From Desulfosporosinus sp. (GTDB lineage: Bacteria > Bacillota > Desulfitobacteriia > Desulfitobacteriales > Desulfitobacteriaceae), in NCBI GenBank assembly GCA_020692355.1, contig JAIMKP010000009.1, positions 24,272 to 88,271 on the forward strand: a stretch of DNA of 64,000 nucleotides, written 5' to 3'. The notes beneath the pieces were generated by a model that worked only from the letters and a program-made list of their open reading frames with translations, did not search any database and was not told where the DNA came from. The stretch's first letter is position 1; each line of letters starts with the position of its first letter. The position numbers and the translations under genes were made by a program. Shown here one piece after another: positions 1 through 8,214 of the stretch.

Positions 1-226
1 CGAGAAGAAAGTAGCGCTTGATGATGAAGAAAATGAGCTGGGTATTATTTGCCTTGGGACTCCAGTACTGGATTACTCCGGGCGGGCCATTGGCGGTGTC
101 AGTGTATCAGGACCTGCGAATCGGATGCACGAAAAAGGGTTGGATCAGATCGGGGAGGTTCTACGCCAAATTGGTGAAGAGATATCGTCAAGGCTTGGGT
201 TTAATTTTTTCAATAAACATGCCTAG
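1..226 (+). CDS. IclR-family transcriptional regulator, C-terminal fragment
   Basis: The reading frame enters from the left edge (first full codon at base 2) and stops at 224-226, giving about 74 residues. The segment GIICLGTPVLDYSGRAIGG followed by VSVSGPANRM is the typical end of the IclR effector-binding domain (small-molecule-binding GAF-like fold). The helix-turn-helix lies outside the window. It is co-oriented with and about 330 bp upstream of the glycolate/lactate oxidase operon, so it may be that operon's regulator; this is inferred from position only. Confidence 0.8.
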   Translation, partial: EKKVALDDEENELGIICLGTPVLDYSGRAIGGVSVSGPANRMHEKGLDQIGEVLRQIGEEISSRLGFNFFNKHA

Positions 227-287
227 ATGCCTAGAAAAGTTACTCGTTTTACTAAGGCAAAACATCGGAGCAAGTGGAGAATCTAGA

Positions 288-325
288 AGCACGTTGATAT
301 AATTACTGAATTATTTCAACGTGCT
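288..325 (+). terminator. Rho-independent terminator after the IclR gene
   Basis: A perfect 10-bp inverted repeat, AGCACGTTGA (288-297) and TCAACGTGCT (316-325), is followed by a T-rich stretch. It lies about 60 bp after the IclR stop and separates that gene from the oxidase operon. Confidence 0.7.
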
Positions 326-444
326 CTTTATGTATTTAACGAAAATGGATGTCCGCATGGAAAAGCCCATTCGAATCATGGCAAAATTATAATTTGTTAA
401 GGAAAAGATTTAAATAAGACCTTTTCGAATGTTCAAACAGCATG

Positions 445-487
445 TATAATAAATTCGGGTGCTAGACATCTAGTGGTAAGGCCACTA
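445..487 (+). promoter_or_regulatory. Putative promoter -10 and palindromic operator of the oxidase operon
   Basis: A TATAAT hexamer lies at 445-450, although the -35 match upstream is poor. It is followed by the palindrome TAGTGG-TAAGG-CCACTA at 471-487. The palindrome sits just downstream of the -10, where a repressor would block transcription. Which protein binds (the neighbouring IclR or another) cannot be told from sequence. Confidence 0.45.
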
Positions 488-553
488 TACCATGAACCGC
501 TAAACTTCATTATTTAGAAAACAAAAAAATATACCATAAAGGAGGAGATTTCT

Positions 554-1810
554 GTGGGGGTTTTGAATGATGTTTATGAAATGCTTAATACCTGTAACAA
601 GTGCGGCTTCTGCCTGACAGCATGTAAGACCTATAAAACCGACCTTAGGGAGCCAATGAGCCCCCGGGGCCGTATTCAGCTGATTAAGAAGCTGGCTGAT
701 GGGGTGATCGAGCCGGACAAGGATTACGAAGACGCCATCAATAGCTGCCTTCTTTGCGGAGAATGTGCGGTAGCTTGTCCGAGCGGCGTCAGAGGCAATG
801 ATCTCGTTCTGGCAGCCCGCCGGGATCTGAAACTACGTAAAGGCGGAATCAAGCCTTTTACGAAGTCGTTTGCCTTGAAGACGCTGGCTAGCCCCTCACG
901 CTTGGAACATGGTTTTAACTTATTTAGAGGCGTAGGCAAAGGAATCCTGAATCGTATTGACGGCCTGGATTATTTTCGAGGTGTCGATGTCAAAGGTATG
1001 CCGGTTGCTAAGAAGCCTTTTATGGATCAAGTTCCCGAGCATATCACGGTGAACAACCCGAAAAAGAAAGTGGCGTTCTTTGTTGGCTGTTTTCTCAATC
1101 ACTCCTTGGATGGAACGGCCCATTCCGTGGTCAAAGTTTTGACCAAGAATGATTGCGATGTGATCATCCCCAAAGATCAAGTCTGCTGTGGTTTGCCCCA
1201 ATACGCTTATGGCGATTTCGAGACCGCCAAGGAAAATGCGCGCAAGACGATTGAATCTTTCTTAAAAAAAGATATTGATTCGGTGGTGACAGCTTGTGCC
1301 TCCTGTGGCTCCATGCTGAAAGAAGAATATTTGAAACTTTTTGCCGATGAACCGAACTATCTGCCGCGGGTTAAGGAATTCTGCGCTAAAGTTTTTGAGT
1401 TCTCGCAATTTGTCGAGGAAGAAATCGAGCTTGACAAGAGCAAGCTGAAATCCCATACTCCAGTGAAAGTGACCTATCATGACCCTTGTCACATGGTGCG
1501 TCATTTGAAGATCACGTCCCAGCCGCGCCAGGTCTTAAGGAGCATTCCCAGGCTTGAGTTCACGGAAATGAACGAGGCTAACCGTTGTTGTGGCGCATCC
1601 GGCTTGGTGCAAGCGTTCTATCATGAACTTTCTACAGATATTACCCGGCAAAAGACGAAAAATATTGTTGACAGTGGAGCTGAAGTGGTCGCGACAAGCT
1701 GTCCGGCCTGCATGCTGCGGATCCAGGGCGGGATCAACTTTGCCGGCCAAAAACAGAAAGTTGTTCATGTCGCCGATTTGCTGGCGAAAGCATACAAGTC
1801 TGAGAACTAG
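554..1810 (+). CDS. glcF: Glycolate/D-lactate oxidase iron-sulfur subunit (GlcF-like)
   Basis: This 418-residue cytoplasmic electron-transfer subunit would take electrons from an FAD-dependent 2-hydroxyacid dehydrogenase and pass them to the quinone pool. The N-terminus holds two 4Fe-4S motifs, Cys14-17-20-24 and Cys65-68-71-75. Two CCG domains follow (CCGLPQ near residue 211, CCGASG near 345), the pattern of GlcF and heterodisulfide-reductase-like subunits. The GTG start at 554 is chosen because AAAGGAGGAG lies just upstream. It is the first gene of a three-gene operon; the F-E-D order is the reverse of the E. coli glcDEF order. The substrate (glycolate, D-lactate or another 2-hydroxyacid) cannot be fixed from sequence. 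Confidence 0.87.
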   Translation: MGVLNDVYEMLNTCNKCGFCLTACKTYKTDLREPMSPRGRIQLIKKLADGVIEPDKDYEDAINSCLLCGECAVACPSGVRGNDLVLAARRDLKLRKGGIKPFTKSFALKTLASPSRLEHGFNLFRGVGKGILNRIDGLDYFRGVDVKGMPVAKKPFMDQVPEHITVNNPKKKVAFFVGCFLNHSLDGTAHSVVKVLTKNDCDVIIPKDQVCCGLPQYAYGDFETAKENARKTIESFLKKDIDSVVTACASCGSMLKEEYLKLFADEPNYLPRVKEFCAKVFEFSQFVEEEIELDKSKLKSHTPVKVTYHDPCHMVRHLKITSQPRQVLRSIPRLEFTEMNEANRCCGASGLVQAFYHELSTDITRQKTKNIVDSGAEVVATSCPACMLRIQGGINFAGQKQKVVHVADLLAKAYKSEN

Positions 1811-1846
1811 TGGCTTAACATTCTGTGAGTGGAAGGGTGGATAATC

Positions 1847-3145
1847 ATGAATAAAGCTATGGCACAAATCAAGGGCCTGATCGGGGAAGGCCATGTCGTA
1901 GATTCTGTGGCTGAAATGGCAAAGTTTTTGCGGGGAAACGGAAAGCCGCTGGCGGTCGTTTTTCCTGGAAGTACGGCAGAGGTTTCTGGCCTAGTGAAGT
2001 TGGCTAACGAACTAAACTTGAAAATTGCGGTGGGTGGCCAAGTGGTCGAGAGCAAAGGTTTGGATGGTGGGTTGGCCTTGGTGCTCTCGCGGATGAATAA
2101 AATTCTGGAGATTGACCACGCCAACTTAGTGGCGACGGTGGAGCCGGGGATCTTACACGCAGCGTTTGTGACGAAAATGGAGGAAGAGGGGCTTAATTTT
2201 CCTCCCGAACCGTTTGCGGTCGAGACCGGTTCCGTTGGTGGCTGCTTCGCGATCGGGGACACCGATTCCAAGGCGTTCCAATATATGCCGACTCGGACGT
2301 ATCTCTTGGGATACGAAATGGTGTTGCCGACCGGGGAAGTGTTGGACATTGGCAACAAGTGCATTAAGAATGTGTCCGGTTATGACTTGATCCACTTCGC
2401 GGTAGGGAGCAGAGGAACGCTGGGGATTTTCACCAAACTTCTCATCAAACTCCTTCCTCCCCCGGAAGTGAAATATGCGGTTCTGGCTGACTTTGCCTCG
2501 ATCCACAAGGCAAGCATCGCTTTTACGACCTTGATCAAACGCAATATTCACCCCACACGCCTCAACCTCATCAATGCAACGCTAGCGAAGAATACGTTCC
2601 CTGCTACGGAGGGCAACTTGGTGATGGTGGATCTCGAAGGGTTTAAAGCATCCACCGAACTCTTGGCCGAGGAGATTTCCAGTGTGTTCAAGCTCGCGGG
2701 TGCGAAAAACATTCGCATTGTCACGAATGCGGATGAATACGTTAAAATCTGGCGGGCTTGGCTCTCTTTGCGCGGAGAACTCAATACGCAAGATGTGGAG
2801 CGCATCCTCGATATCAATGTCGGCCCGATGAAGATGCCGCCAGCGCTTAAAGCGTTGGAAGAAATCACGGGGGATTTGGCAGGTTATCCAGGTATTGTTC
2901 TGGAAGGGCTTTTGGGGCATATCCGGATGCTGCTACCGACTGCGGCTGAGAAAAACCAGCTGGCTGGGAAAGTGAATGCCCTGGCGATGTCCTTTGGTGG
3001 GAATGTTTCAGGGGTTCTCGGCAGCCGCCTTGTCTGTGAAGCCTACAACGACGCAGAGATGTGGCAGGGGATCACCTCCCTCATCAACCAAATCCGTAAG
3101 CAATTTGACCCGAAGGGGATATTAGCTCCGGGAGCAAGCCTCTAG
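1847..3145 (+). CDS. glcE: FAD-binding oxidase subunit (GlcE-like)
   Basis: This FAD_binding_4-type protein of about 432 residues carries the PCMH flavin-binding stretch near the N-terminus (AVVFPGSTAEVSGLVKLANE) and the later segment VSGYDLIHFAVGSRGTLG, both typical of GlcE/GlcD. It would be the second flavoprotein of the oxidase. The frame opens upstream at GTG 1829, but ATG 1847 is preferred because GGAAGGGTGG ends six bases before it. It is longer than E. coli GlcE (about 350 aa), so its role may not be identical. Confidence 0.78.
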   Translation: MNKAMAQIKGLIGEGHVVDSVAEMAKFLRGNGKPLAVVFPGSTAEVSGLVKLANELNLKIAVGGQVVESKGLDGGLALVLSRMNKILEIDHANLVATVEPGILHAAFVTKMEEEGLNFPPEPFAVETGSVGGCFAIGDTDSKAFQYMPTRTYLLGYEMVLPTGEVLDIGNKCIKNVSGYDLIHFAVGSRGTLGIFTKLLIKLLPPPEVKYAVLADFASIHKASIAFTTLIKRNIHPTRLNLINATLAKNTFPATEGNLVMVDLEGFKASTELLAEEISSVFKLAGAKNIRIVTNADEYVKIWRAWLSLRGELNTQDVERILDINVGPMKMPPALKALEEITGDLAGYPGIVLEGLLGHIRMLLPTAAEKNQLAGKVNALAMSFGGNVSGVLGSRLVCEAYNDAEMWQGITSLINQIRKQFDPKGILAPGASL

Positions 3146-3174
3146 GCTTGGGAGGGAAAGAAGGAGGGTATTTC

Positions 3175-4548
3175 ATGATCAGTCACAATGTTCTCGATCA
3201 ACTGAAAGCGATTGTCGGAGAGAAAAATGTCTTTGCTGATACGATCAGCGTTTCTTCCTACAGCTATGATGCCACCATGCTCTCGGGTACAGCCATGGCG
3301 ACGGTTTTCCCGGTGACTACGGAACAGACGGTTCATCTCGTTAAATACTTGGACTCTGTCAACATTCCGCTCGTTCCCCGGGGTGCAGGAACAAATCTTA
3401 GTGGCGGCACGATTCCGATGGAGAATTCCGTGGTCGTTAACTTTAGCCGCATGACGAAGATCCTTGAGATCGATACGGAAAATTTTGTCGCGGTTGTTGA
3501 ACCGGGGTTGGTTAACTTTGATTTTCAAGTAGAGCTGGAGAAATACGGTTTCTATTATCCGCCCGACCCGGCCAGCTACAAAGCGACGACCTTGGGTGGA
3601 AATCTGGGTGAATGTTCCGGCGGTCCGCGCTGCTTCAAATACGGTGTGACTCGCGACTACGTTTTGGGGCTGGAGGTTGTCCTCCCAGACGGGCAAATTA
3701 TCCAAACAGGCGGGCGCAATTTCAGAAGCGAGCCTGGCTTTGACCTGACCCGGATTCTTGTGGGCTCGGAAGGGACCTTGGGCTTTATCACGAAAATCTT
3801 CCTGCGCATCCTGCCTAAACCGGCTGCGAAGAAAACCATGCTGGCGATCTACAACGAGGTTGAGGATGCTTCTCAAACCGTGGCCGATATTGTAGCGGCA
3901 GGGATTGTGCCAACAACGTTGGAAATGATGGACAACATCCTGATCAATACCGCAGAAGATGCGACCGGTGCGGGGCTTCCCCGTGATGCGGGGGCTTTGC
4001 TTATCATTGAAATTGACGGGCACGAGGTGGATATGGATGCCCAGGTTGAGATCATTGCTGAAATCTGTAAAAAGGCCCGCGTCCGTGAGTTCAAAATCGC
4101 ACGAACCGTGGCTGAGGTGGATCAGCTTTGGCTGGCGCGTCGGGTTGTCATCGGGTCGGTGGCCCGTCGGCGTCCCTCCTATTCCCTGCAAGACGTTACG
4201 GTGCCGCGCAGCATGTTCCCGAGCGCTGTGAAGGAGATTGTCAAAGTCCGCAAGGATTATAACTTGGACATCGGAATTTTGGCTCACGCCGGAGATGGAA
4301 ACTTCCACCCCCTGGTGCTGTTTGACCAACGGAATAAGGACGAAGTGGAAAGGGTACATGCGGTAGAAAAACATATTTGTACCATGGCCCTGGCACTCGG
4401 TGGAACTGTGAGTGGAGAGCACGGAATCGGCCTCTTGAAAAAGCACTTTATCGAGATGGAGTTCTCAGCCACCGCGATGGAGTCCTTCAAAAAGATTAAA
4501 AGTGCCTTTGATCCGAATCACCGCTTCAATCCTGGCAAAATCATGTAG
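3175..4548 (+). CDS. glcD: FAD-linked 2-hydroxyacid dehydrogenase catalytic subunit (GlcD-like)
   Basis: About 457 residues, the usual length for GlcD. The flavin-binding motif VPRGAGTNLSGGTIP is near the N-terminus. The C-terminal catalytic motifs HAGDGNFHP and SGEHGIGLLKK contain the metal- and substrate-binding histidines of the D-lactate/glycolate dehydrogenase family. ATG 3175 is preferred over the upstream TTG 3148 because AAGGAGGG lies just before it. It starts about 30 bases after the GlcE-like stop, consistent with one operon that feeds electrons from a 2-hydroxyacid through the GlcF-like subunit. D-lactate is as likely a substrate as glycolate. Confidence 0.87.
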   Translation: MISHNVLDQLKAIVGEKNVFADTISVSSYSYDATMLSGTAMATVFPVTTEQTVHLVKYLDSVNIPLVPRGAGTNLSGGTIPMENSVVVNFSRMTKILEIDTENFVAVVEPGLVNFDFQVELEKYGFYYPPDPASYKATTLGGNLGECSGGPRCFKYGVTRDYVLGLEVVLPDGQIIQTGGRNFRSEPGFDLTRILVGSEGTLGFITKIFLRILPKPAAKKTMLAIYNEVEDASQTVADIVAAGIVPTTLEMMDNILINTAEDATGAGLPRDAGALLIIEIDGHEVDMDAQVEIIAEICKKARVREFKIARTVAEVDQLWLARRVVIGSVARRRPSYSLQDVTVPRSMFPSAVKEIVKVRKDYNLDIGILAHAGDGNFHPLVLFDQRNKDEVERVHAVEKHICTMALALGGTVSGEHGIGLLKKHFIEMEFSATAMESFKKIKSAFDPNHRFNPGKIM

Positions 4549-4567
4549 TTTAGAGGGATGTATTTGA

Positions 4568-4601
4568 GGGGATTTATAGGTAAAATAACCTATAAATCCC
4601 C
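4568..4601. terminator. Perfect 14-bp hairpin after the oxidase operon
   Basis: GGGGATTTATAGGT (4568-4581) pairs perfectly with ACCTATAAATCCCC (4588-4601) around a 6-base loop. It lies 20 bp after the glcD stop, between convergent genes, so it is probably a transcription end point. No T-tract follows on either strand, so ordinary rho-independent function is uncertain. Confidence 0.5.
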
Positions 4602-4758
4602 CGTTCGGTTAGCCAGCTGGTCATTGAGCGGCGCTCAAGGGTGAATCTAGTGGATGTGCGCAATGGGAAGGAACTGCTGATGACCGGAATTCGGAACTCA
4701 TCCATCGAGCCAGCCCCTAGGGGCAAGGGGCCGTTTATCAATATAAGGGTGAAGTAAT
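4596..4758 (+). other. Convergent intergenic spacer with a short unrecognised open frame
   Basis: Between the hairpin and the GGDEF/EAL gene, one plus-strand frame stays open for about 53 codons and ends at the TAA at 4756-4758. It overlaps the 3' end of the opposite gene. From GTG 4641 it reads VNLVDVRNGKELLMTG and continues in a protein-like way. No ATG and no clear ribosome-binding site are visible. I do not recognise it; it may be a remnant or chance. Confidence 0.2.
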
Positions 4759-7278
4759 TTTGGAATAAGCTAGGGCATTCTTAGCTTCCGGAAGGGTCTG
4801 AGATCCGTCGTCAGCAGGGTTTTTCGTGTTTTTGGGCTTATGGAGAAGGAGTGTGTTAATATCAGAACTCGGCAGGGGCTTGCAGAAGATGTATCCTTGG
4901 ATTTCATCACAATGCTTGCCCTTGAGGAAAGCGAGTTGTTCCTCAGTCTCCACTCCCTCGGCGATGACTCTTAATTGCAGGTTTTGGGCCAAATCGATGA
5001 TGGCGGTCACGATTTCATCCCCATGCTCCGGTCGGATATCCTTGACAAAGGATTTGTCTATTTTTAGGGTATCGATAGGGAAACTGCGGAGATAGCTTAA
5101 GGATGAGAATCCAGTGCCAAAATCATCAATCGAGATGTGGATACCCATGGCTTTCAAGTCATTCAGAATTGAAATGGTAAGGTCAATATCCTGAGCCGCT
5201 ATACTTTCAGTAATTTCCAATTCCAGGAGGTGAGGTTCCAAGGAGGTTTCAGCGAGAACCTCTTTGATGGTTTCCGCAAGGTTTGGTTGACGAAACTGGC
5301 GGGCGGAGAGATTGACAGCCATCCGCAGTGGATAGCCGAGCATTTGCCAAGCTGCGGCTTGAGCGCAGGCCGTTCTTAAAACCCATTTTCCCAGGGGCAC
5401 GATGAGTCCGGTATCTTCGGCGATGGGAATGAATTGTCCGGGTGGGATCAGTCCTTTGTGAGGGTGAAGCCAACGTACCAGCGCTTCGACGCCAACAATC
5501 ATACCATTCGAGAGCGAAATGACAGGCTGATAATGAATAATAAATTCTTCTTTATCTAAGGCCCGGCGGAGACTGCGTTCGATTTCCAGTCGTTCCTGGG
5601 CGGAGGAGTTTAAGGCAGTCGTAAAGAACTGAAAGTTATTGTGGCCGGATTCCTTGGCACAATACATGGCCGTATCAGCATGCTTGATAAGGCTTTCAAT
5701 ATCTCTTCCGTCAGTCGGGTAAAGGGAGATCCCAATGCTGGATGTGACAAAAACTTCTTCATCACTCAGAATAAAGGGCTCCGAGAAAACCTCGAGGATT
5801 TTTTGAGCGACAATACCGGCTTCCTGGCTGGAGGCTACGTCGGGAAGGAGGATGATGAATTCATCCCCGCCTTGGCGGGCAATGGTGTCCCCTTGGCGCA
5901 GCATGCGTTTGAGCCGTTCCGATACCGCTTTCAAAAGCAAATCCCCGACCGTGTGCCCCAAAGTGTCATTCACAAGTTTAAAGCGGTCAATATCCAAAAA
6001 GAGAATCGCTGCCTTTTTATTCTTACGGTGAGACTGTGCGATGGCTTGGCTGAGACGGTCATTAAAGAGGAGGCGGTTCGGTAGTTCGGTCAGTGCATCG
6101 TGATGGGCCTGATGTGTCATTTGATGGAGGAGGTTGCGTTTGTCGCTCACATCGCGGAAAACCAGCACAGCACCAATAATCGCTCCCTGTCGATCTCGGA
6201 TGGGGGCTGCTGAGTCTTCAATTGCGAACTGATAGCCGTCGCGATGGACGAGCACCGTGTGATTGGTTACATCCACGATCCGTCCTTCGGCAAGGCAGCG
6301 GGCAACCGGATTTTCGGCAGGTTCGTTGTTCATGTCACTGATAGTGTGAAAGACGCTATCTAATCCCAGTCCTTGGGCTTCTTCACTCCGCCAACCAGTC
6401 AGGTCTGCGGCGACGGGATTCAGGTATTCGATGCGGCCATGAACGTCGGTTGTAATCACGCCATCCCCAATAGATTCAAGGGTAACCTGAGCACGTTCCT
6501 GGCTTTCTTCAAGCTGTTTTTTCGTAAGGGCTTCTTCAGCTTCGAATGCTTTTTCCAGGGTAATATCTTCTAAGGTGGTTACGAACTCTTCTATTAATCC
6601 TGTTTCCAGGTTTATGATCGGATCCGTGGTACAGGTGAGCCAGCGACAACGCCTCTCTCCCTGAACAATAAACAGGTGGTTTACGAGGCGCTCCCGTCCG
6701 GCTGCAACGTATCGCTCGGGCAGGTCTTCCCAGACAAAGGGCGTGCCGTCTTCATATTCGGCTTGCCAGTGTTCAGTCAGTGGTAACGCACGCGCGAGTT
6801 GGGCGTAGCGTAAGCCAAGCAGGCGTTTGGATGCTTGATTGGCATGGAGGACGACCCCTGAGAGGTTTTGGATGAGTACGCCGCTGGAAACACCTTCATA
6901 AATTCGTCTAAAACGGGCTTCCGTGGCCTGAATTGCCTCGAACTGTTGAGAAAGTTCTTCCTCAGCGGCCACCAATTCTTCGTGTGTCGCTTCCAAGTCT
7001 GCTAAATTAGTCTGCAGTTCCTGTTCGGAAAGACGAAGAACCACCATGCCATGCTTGATGAGATGATAGAGGAGCATCGCCGTTAACAAGACAAAGAGCC
7101 AGCCTTTTATGGTTTGGATCGACAAGAAAATCTCCCGATTGGGAATGAGGAAATTCAAAATATGATCGGAGGCTAGGATCCAGCCTGCTCCGAATAAGAG
7201 ATAGAGAAGGGTGATGCGGCGGGGAGTGAGGTTTTGGAAGGGATTGCGATAACTAGGGAATGGATTTGGAAACTTCAT
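4738..7278 (-). CDS. Membrane-anchored PAS-PAS-GGDEF-EAL cyclic-di-GMP enzyme
   Basis: This 846-residue signalling protein begins with two predicted membrane helices (about residues 22-42 and 57-75). A coiled-coil-like linker (about 80-115), a PAS domain (about 115-240) and a second PAS domain (about 255-375) follow. The GGDEF domain has an intact GGDEF near residue 469, and the EAL domain has an intact EALVRW near residue 596. Both active-site signatures are present, so synthesis and hydrolysis of c-di-GMP are both possible; in many such proteins only one is active. The start is supported by GAGGAAT upstream on the minus strand. It is monocistronic, and no ligand can be assigned to the PAS domains. 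Confidence 0.92.
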   Translation of the reverse strand: MKFPNPFPSYRNPFQNLTPRRITLLYLLFGAGWILASDHILNFLIPNREIFLSIQTIKGWLFVLLTAMLLYHLIKHGMVVLRLSEQELQTNLADLEATHEELVAAEEELSQQFEAIQATEARFRRIYEGVSSGVLIQNLSGVVLHANQASKRLLGLRYAQLARALPLTEHWQAEYEDGTPFVWEDLPERYVAAGRERLVNHLFIVQGERRCRWLTCTTDPIINLETGLIEEFVTTLEDITLEKAFEAEEALTKKQLEESQERAQVTLESIGDGVITTDVHGRIEYLNPVAADLTGWRSEEAQGLGLDSVFHTISDMNNEPAENPVARCLAEGRIVDVTNHTVLVHRDGYQFAIEDSAAPIRDRQGAIIGAVLVFRDVSDKRNLLHQMTHQAHHDALTELPNRLLFNDRLSQAIAQSHRKNKKAAILFLDIDRFKLVNDTLGHTVGDLLLKAVSERLKRMLRQGDTIARQGGDEFIILLPDVASSQEAGIVAQKILEVFSEPFILSDEEVFVTSSIGISLYPTDGRDIESLIKHADTAMYCAKESGHNNFQFFTTALNSSAQERLEIERSLRRALDKEEFIIHYQPVISLSNGMIVGVEALVRWLHPHKGLIPPGQFIPIAEDTGLIVPLGKWVLRTACAQAAAWQMLGYPLRMAVNLSARQFRQPNLAETIKEVLAETSLEPHLLELEITESIAAQDIDLTISILNDLKAMGIHISIDDFGTGFSSLSYLRSFPIDTLKIDKSFVKDIRPEHGDEIVTAIIDLAQNLQLRVIAEGVETEEQLAFLKGKHCDEIQGYIFCKPLPSSDINTLLLHKPKNTKNPADDGSQTLPEAKNALAYSKITSPLY

Positions 7279-7442
7279 GAAAAATTCCTCGCTATCTAGA
7301 ACATTTCATCTTATCCTAAGATGAGGTTTCGGCAAGTATCCGAATTATCCTGCATGAGAGCGGTTCTAAACGCGATTTGTCTGGGCAAAGTTCAACTGAA
7401 GGCGCTGAAGGTGAGGACAAGTGTCGCTCAGTTCGAATCAAC

Positions 7443-7471
7443 TTGTCAACTTAATAAAAATGCGGTAGAAT
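7443..7471 (+). promoter_or_regulatory. Sigma-A promoter of tRNA-Leu
   Basis: TTGTCA (7443-7448), a 17-bp spacer and TAGAAT (7466-7471) form a near-consensus vegetative promoter about 70 bp before the mature tRNA. Confidence 0.7.
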
Positions 7472-7540
7472 AGTTCTTGCGGCTCAACGATTTCAGCACG
7501 CTGAACATTAGTCCAGTTTGGTGGTTTTCACGGTTTGCAT

Positions 7541-7623
7541 GCGGGAGTGGCGGAACTGGCAGACGCACTGGATTTAGGTTCCAGCGGGTAACCGTGCAGG
7601 TTCAAGTCCTGTCTCCCGCACCA
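7541..7623 (+). tRNA. tRNA-Leu (anticodon UAG)
   Basis: The acceptor stem GCGGGAG pairs with CTCCCGC and is followed by an encoded CCA at 7621-7623. It is a class II tRNA with a long variable arm. The anticodon TAG is at 7575-7577, and the T-loop GTTCAAGTC is present. The 83-nt length including CCA fits tRNA-Leu. Confidence 0.97.
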
Positions 7624-7635
7624 CAAGAACTCAAC

Positions 7636-7680
7636 AAATCCCCCTTAACGCCTCATTTGCGGGCGGTGAGGGGGATTTTT
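7636..7680 (+). terminator. Terminator of tRNA-Leu
   Basis: AAATCCCCCTT pairs with GAGGGGGATTT and runs into a short T-tract, 13 bp after the tRNA CCA end. Confidence 0.8.
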
Positions 7681-7888
7681 AGCTTGAGCAGGATGAACCT
7701 TTTTCAATCAGGAAGTGTCATTTATATTTAAGAAGTTCTGAAGGGTGGTGTGGTTTCTAAAGATTTTGTTAAAAATCGCTCGGAAATAAAGGATTTTTGT
7801 GATCACGTTGCAAATATATACAAAGAATGGAAATCTAAACGGGACTGAATATTGTTCGCTCTTTTTGTTAAGTATTTTAGGTAAAGGA

Positions 7889-8192
7889 GTGAACTCGTTC
7901 AGCTCAAGCTGAACATCGAGACTTCGGTGACGAAAGCCTCCAGTGACGTTAGTGTCCTGTGGACACTAACGCCGAAACCGCCAACTGTCAAAGGATGACC
8001 TCACGGCTGAGGATGGGTTTCGCCAAAGCCGCCAACCCCAAGAAGAAGACTTTGCGGCGACGGGGGAGTCTACCCCCACCGAAGCAGAGTACGGGGGACC
8101 CACTCCCGACGGTCATGGAGGACCTAGTGTCGCTGAAGCCATGGATGGCGGGAAGCGACCACTTGTAGAAGTGGGAGTCTTACGATTGGATC
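7889..8192 (+). mobile_element. Structured 254-bp repeat family, copy A (interrupted)
   Basis: The copy runs from GTGAACTCGTTCAGC to a right end with TTGGAT. It shares its whole internal order with copies at 41993, 48624 and 49339: a GTTCAGCT/AGCTGAAC hairpin, a perfect 11-bp stem CGTTAGTGTCC/GGACACTAACG, a CCTCA/TGAGG hairpin, and a terminal ACTCCCACTT/AAGTGGGAGT hairpin. In this copy the terminal hairpin is split by a 53-bp insertion at 8108-8160. No transposase is present. The hairpin-bounded, RNA-like design resembles IscB/TnpB omegaRNA (HEARO) derivatives of IS200/IS605 elements; this is by resemblance only. The preceding 200 bp (7681-7888) holds no gene that I can see. Confidence 0.7.
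8108..8160 (+). repeat. AnGGA-hairpin core (P1) inserted in copy A
   Basis: This 53-bp segment closely matches the core of two larger elements at 22322 and 22525. It has a first hairpin GGTC-ATGGAG-GACC and a second arm GTCGCT...AGCGAC enclosing GCC-ATGGAT-GGC. Relative to the other copies the first stem has changed from GGCC/GGCC to GGTC/GACC, a compensatory change. It lies exactly between ACTCCC and ACTTGTAG of copy A's terminal hairpin. Confidence 0.75.
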
Positions 8193-8214
8193 AAAGGAAG
8201 GAGGGTTTTTCCTG

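Noticed and set aside
3142..4446. Long antisense ORF (434 codons) opposite glcD
   Set aside because: It is a mirror of strong codon bias in the real gene; there is no ribosome-binding site and no recognisable domain.
7477..7731. Open frame over the tRNA-Leu region
   Set aside because: It spans the tRNA and its terminator and has no coding character.
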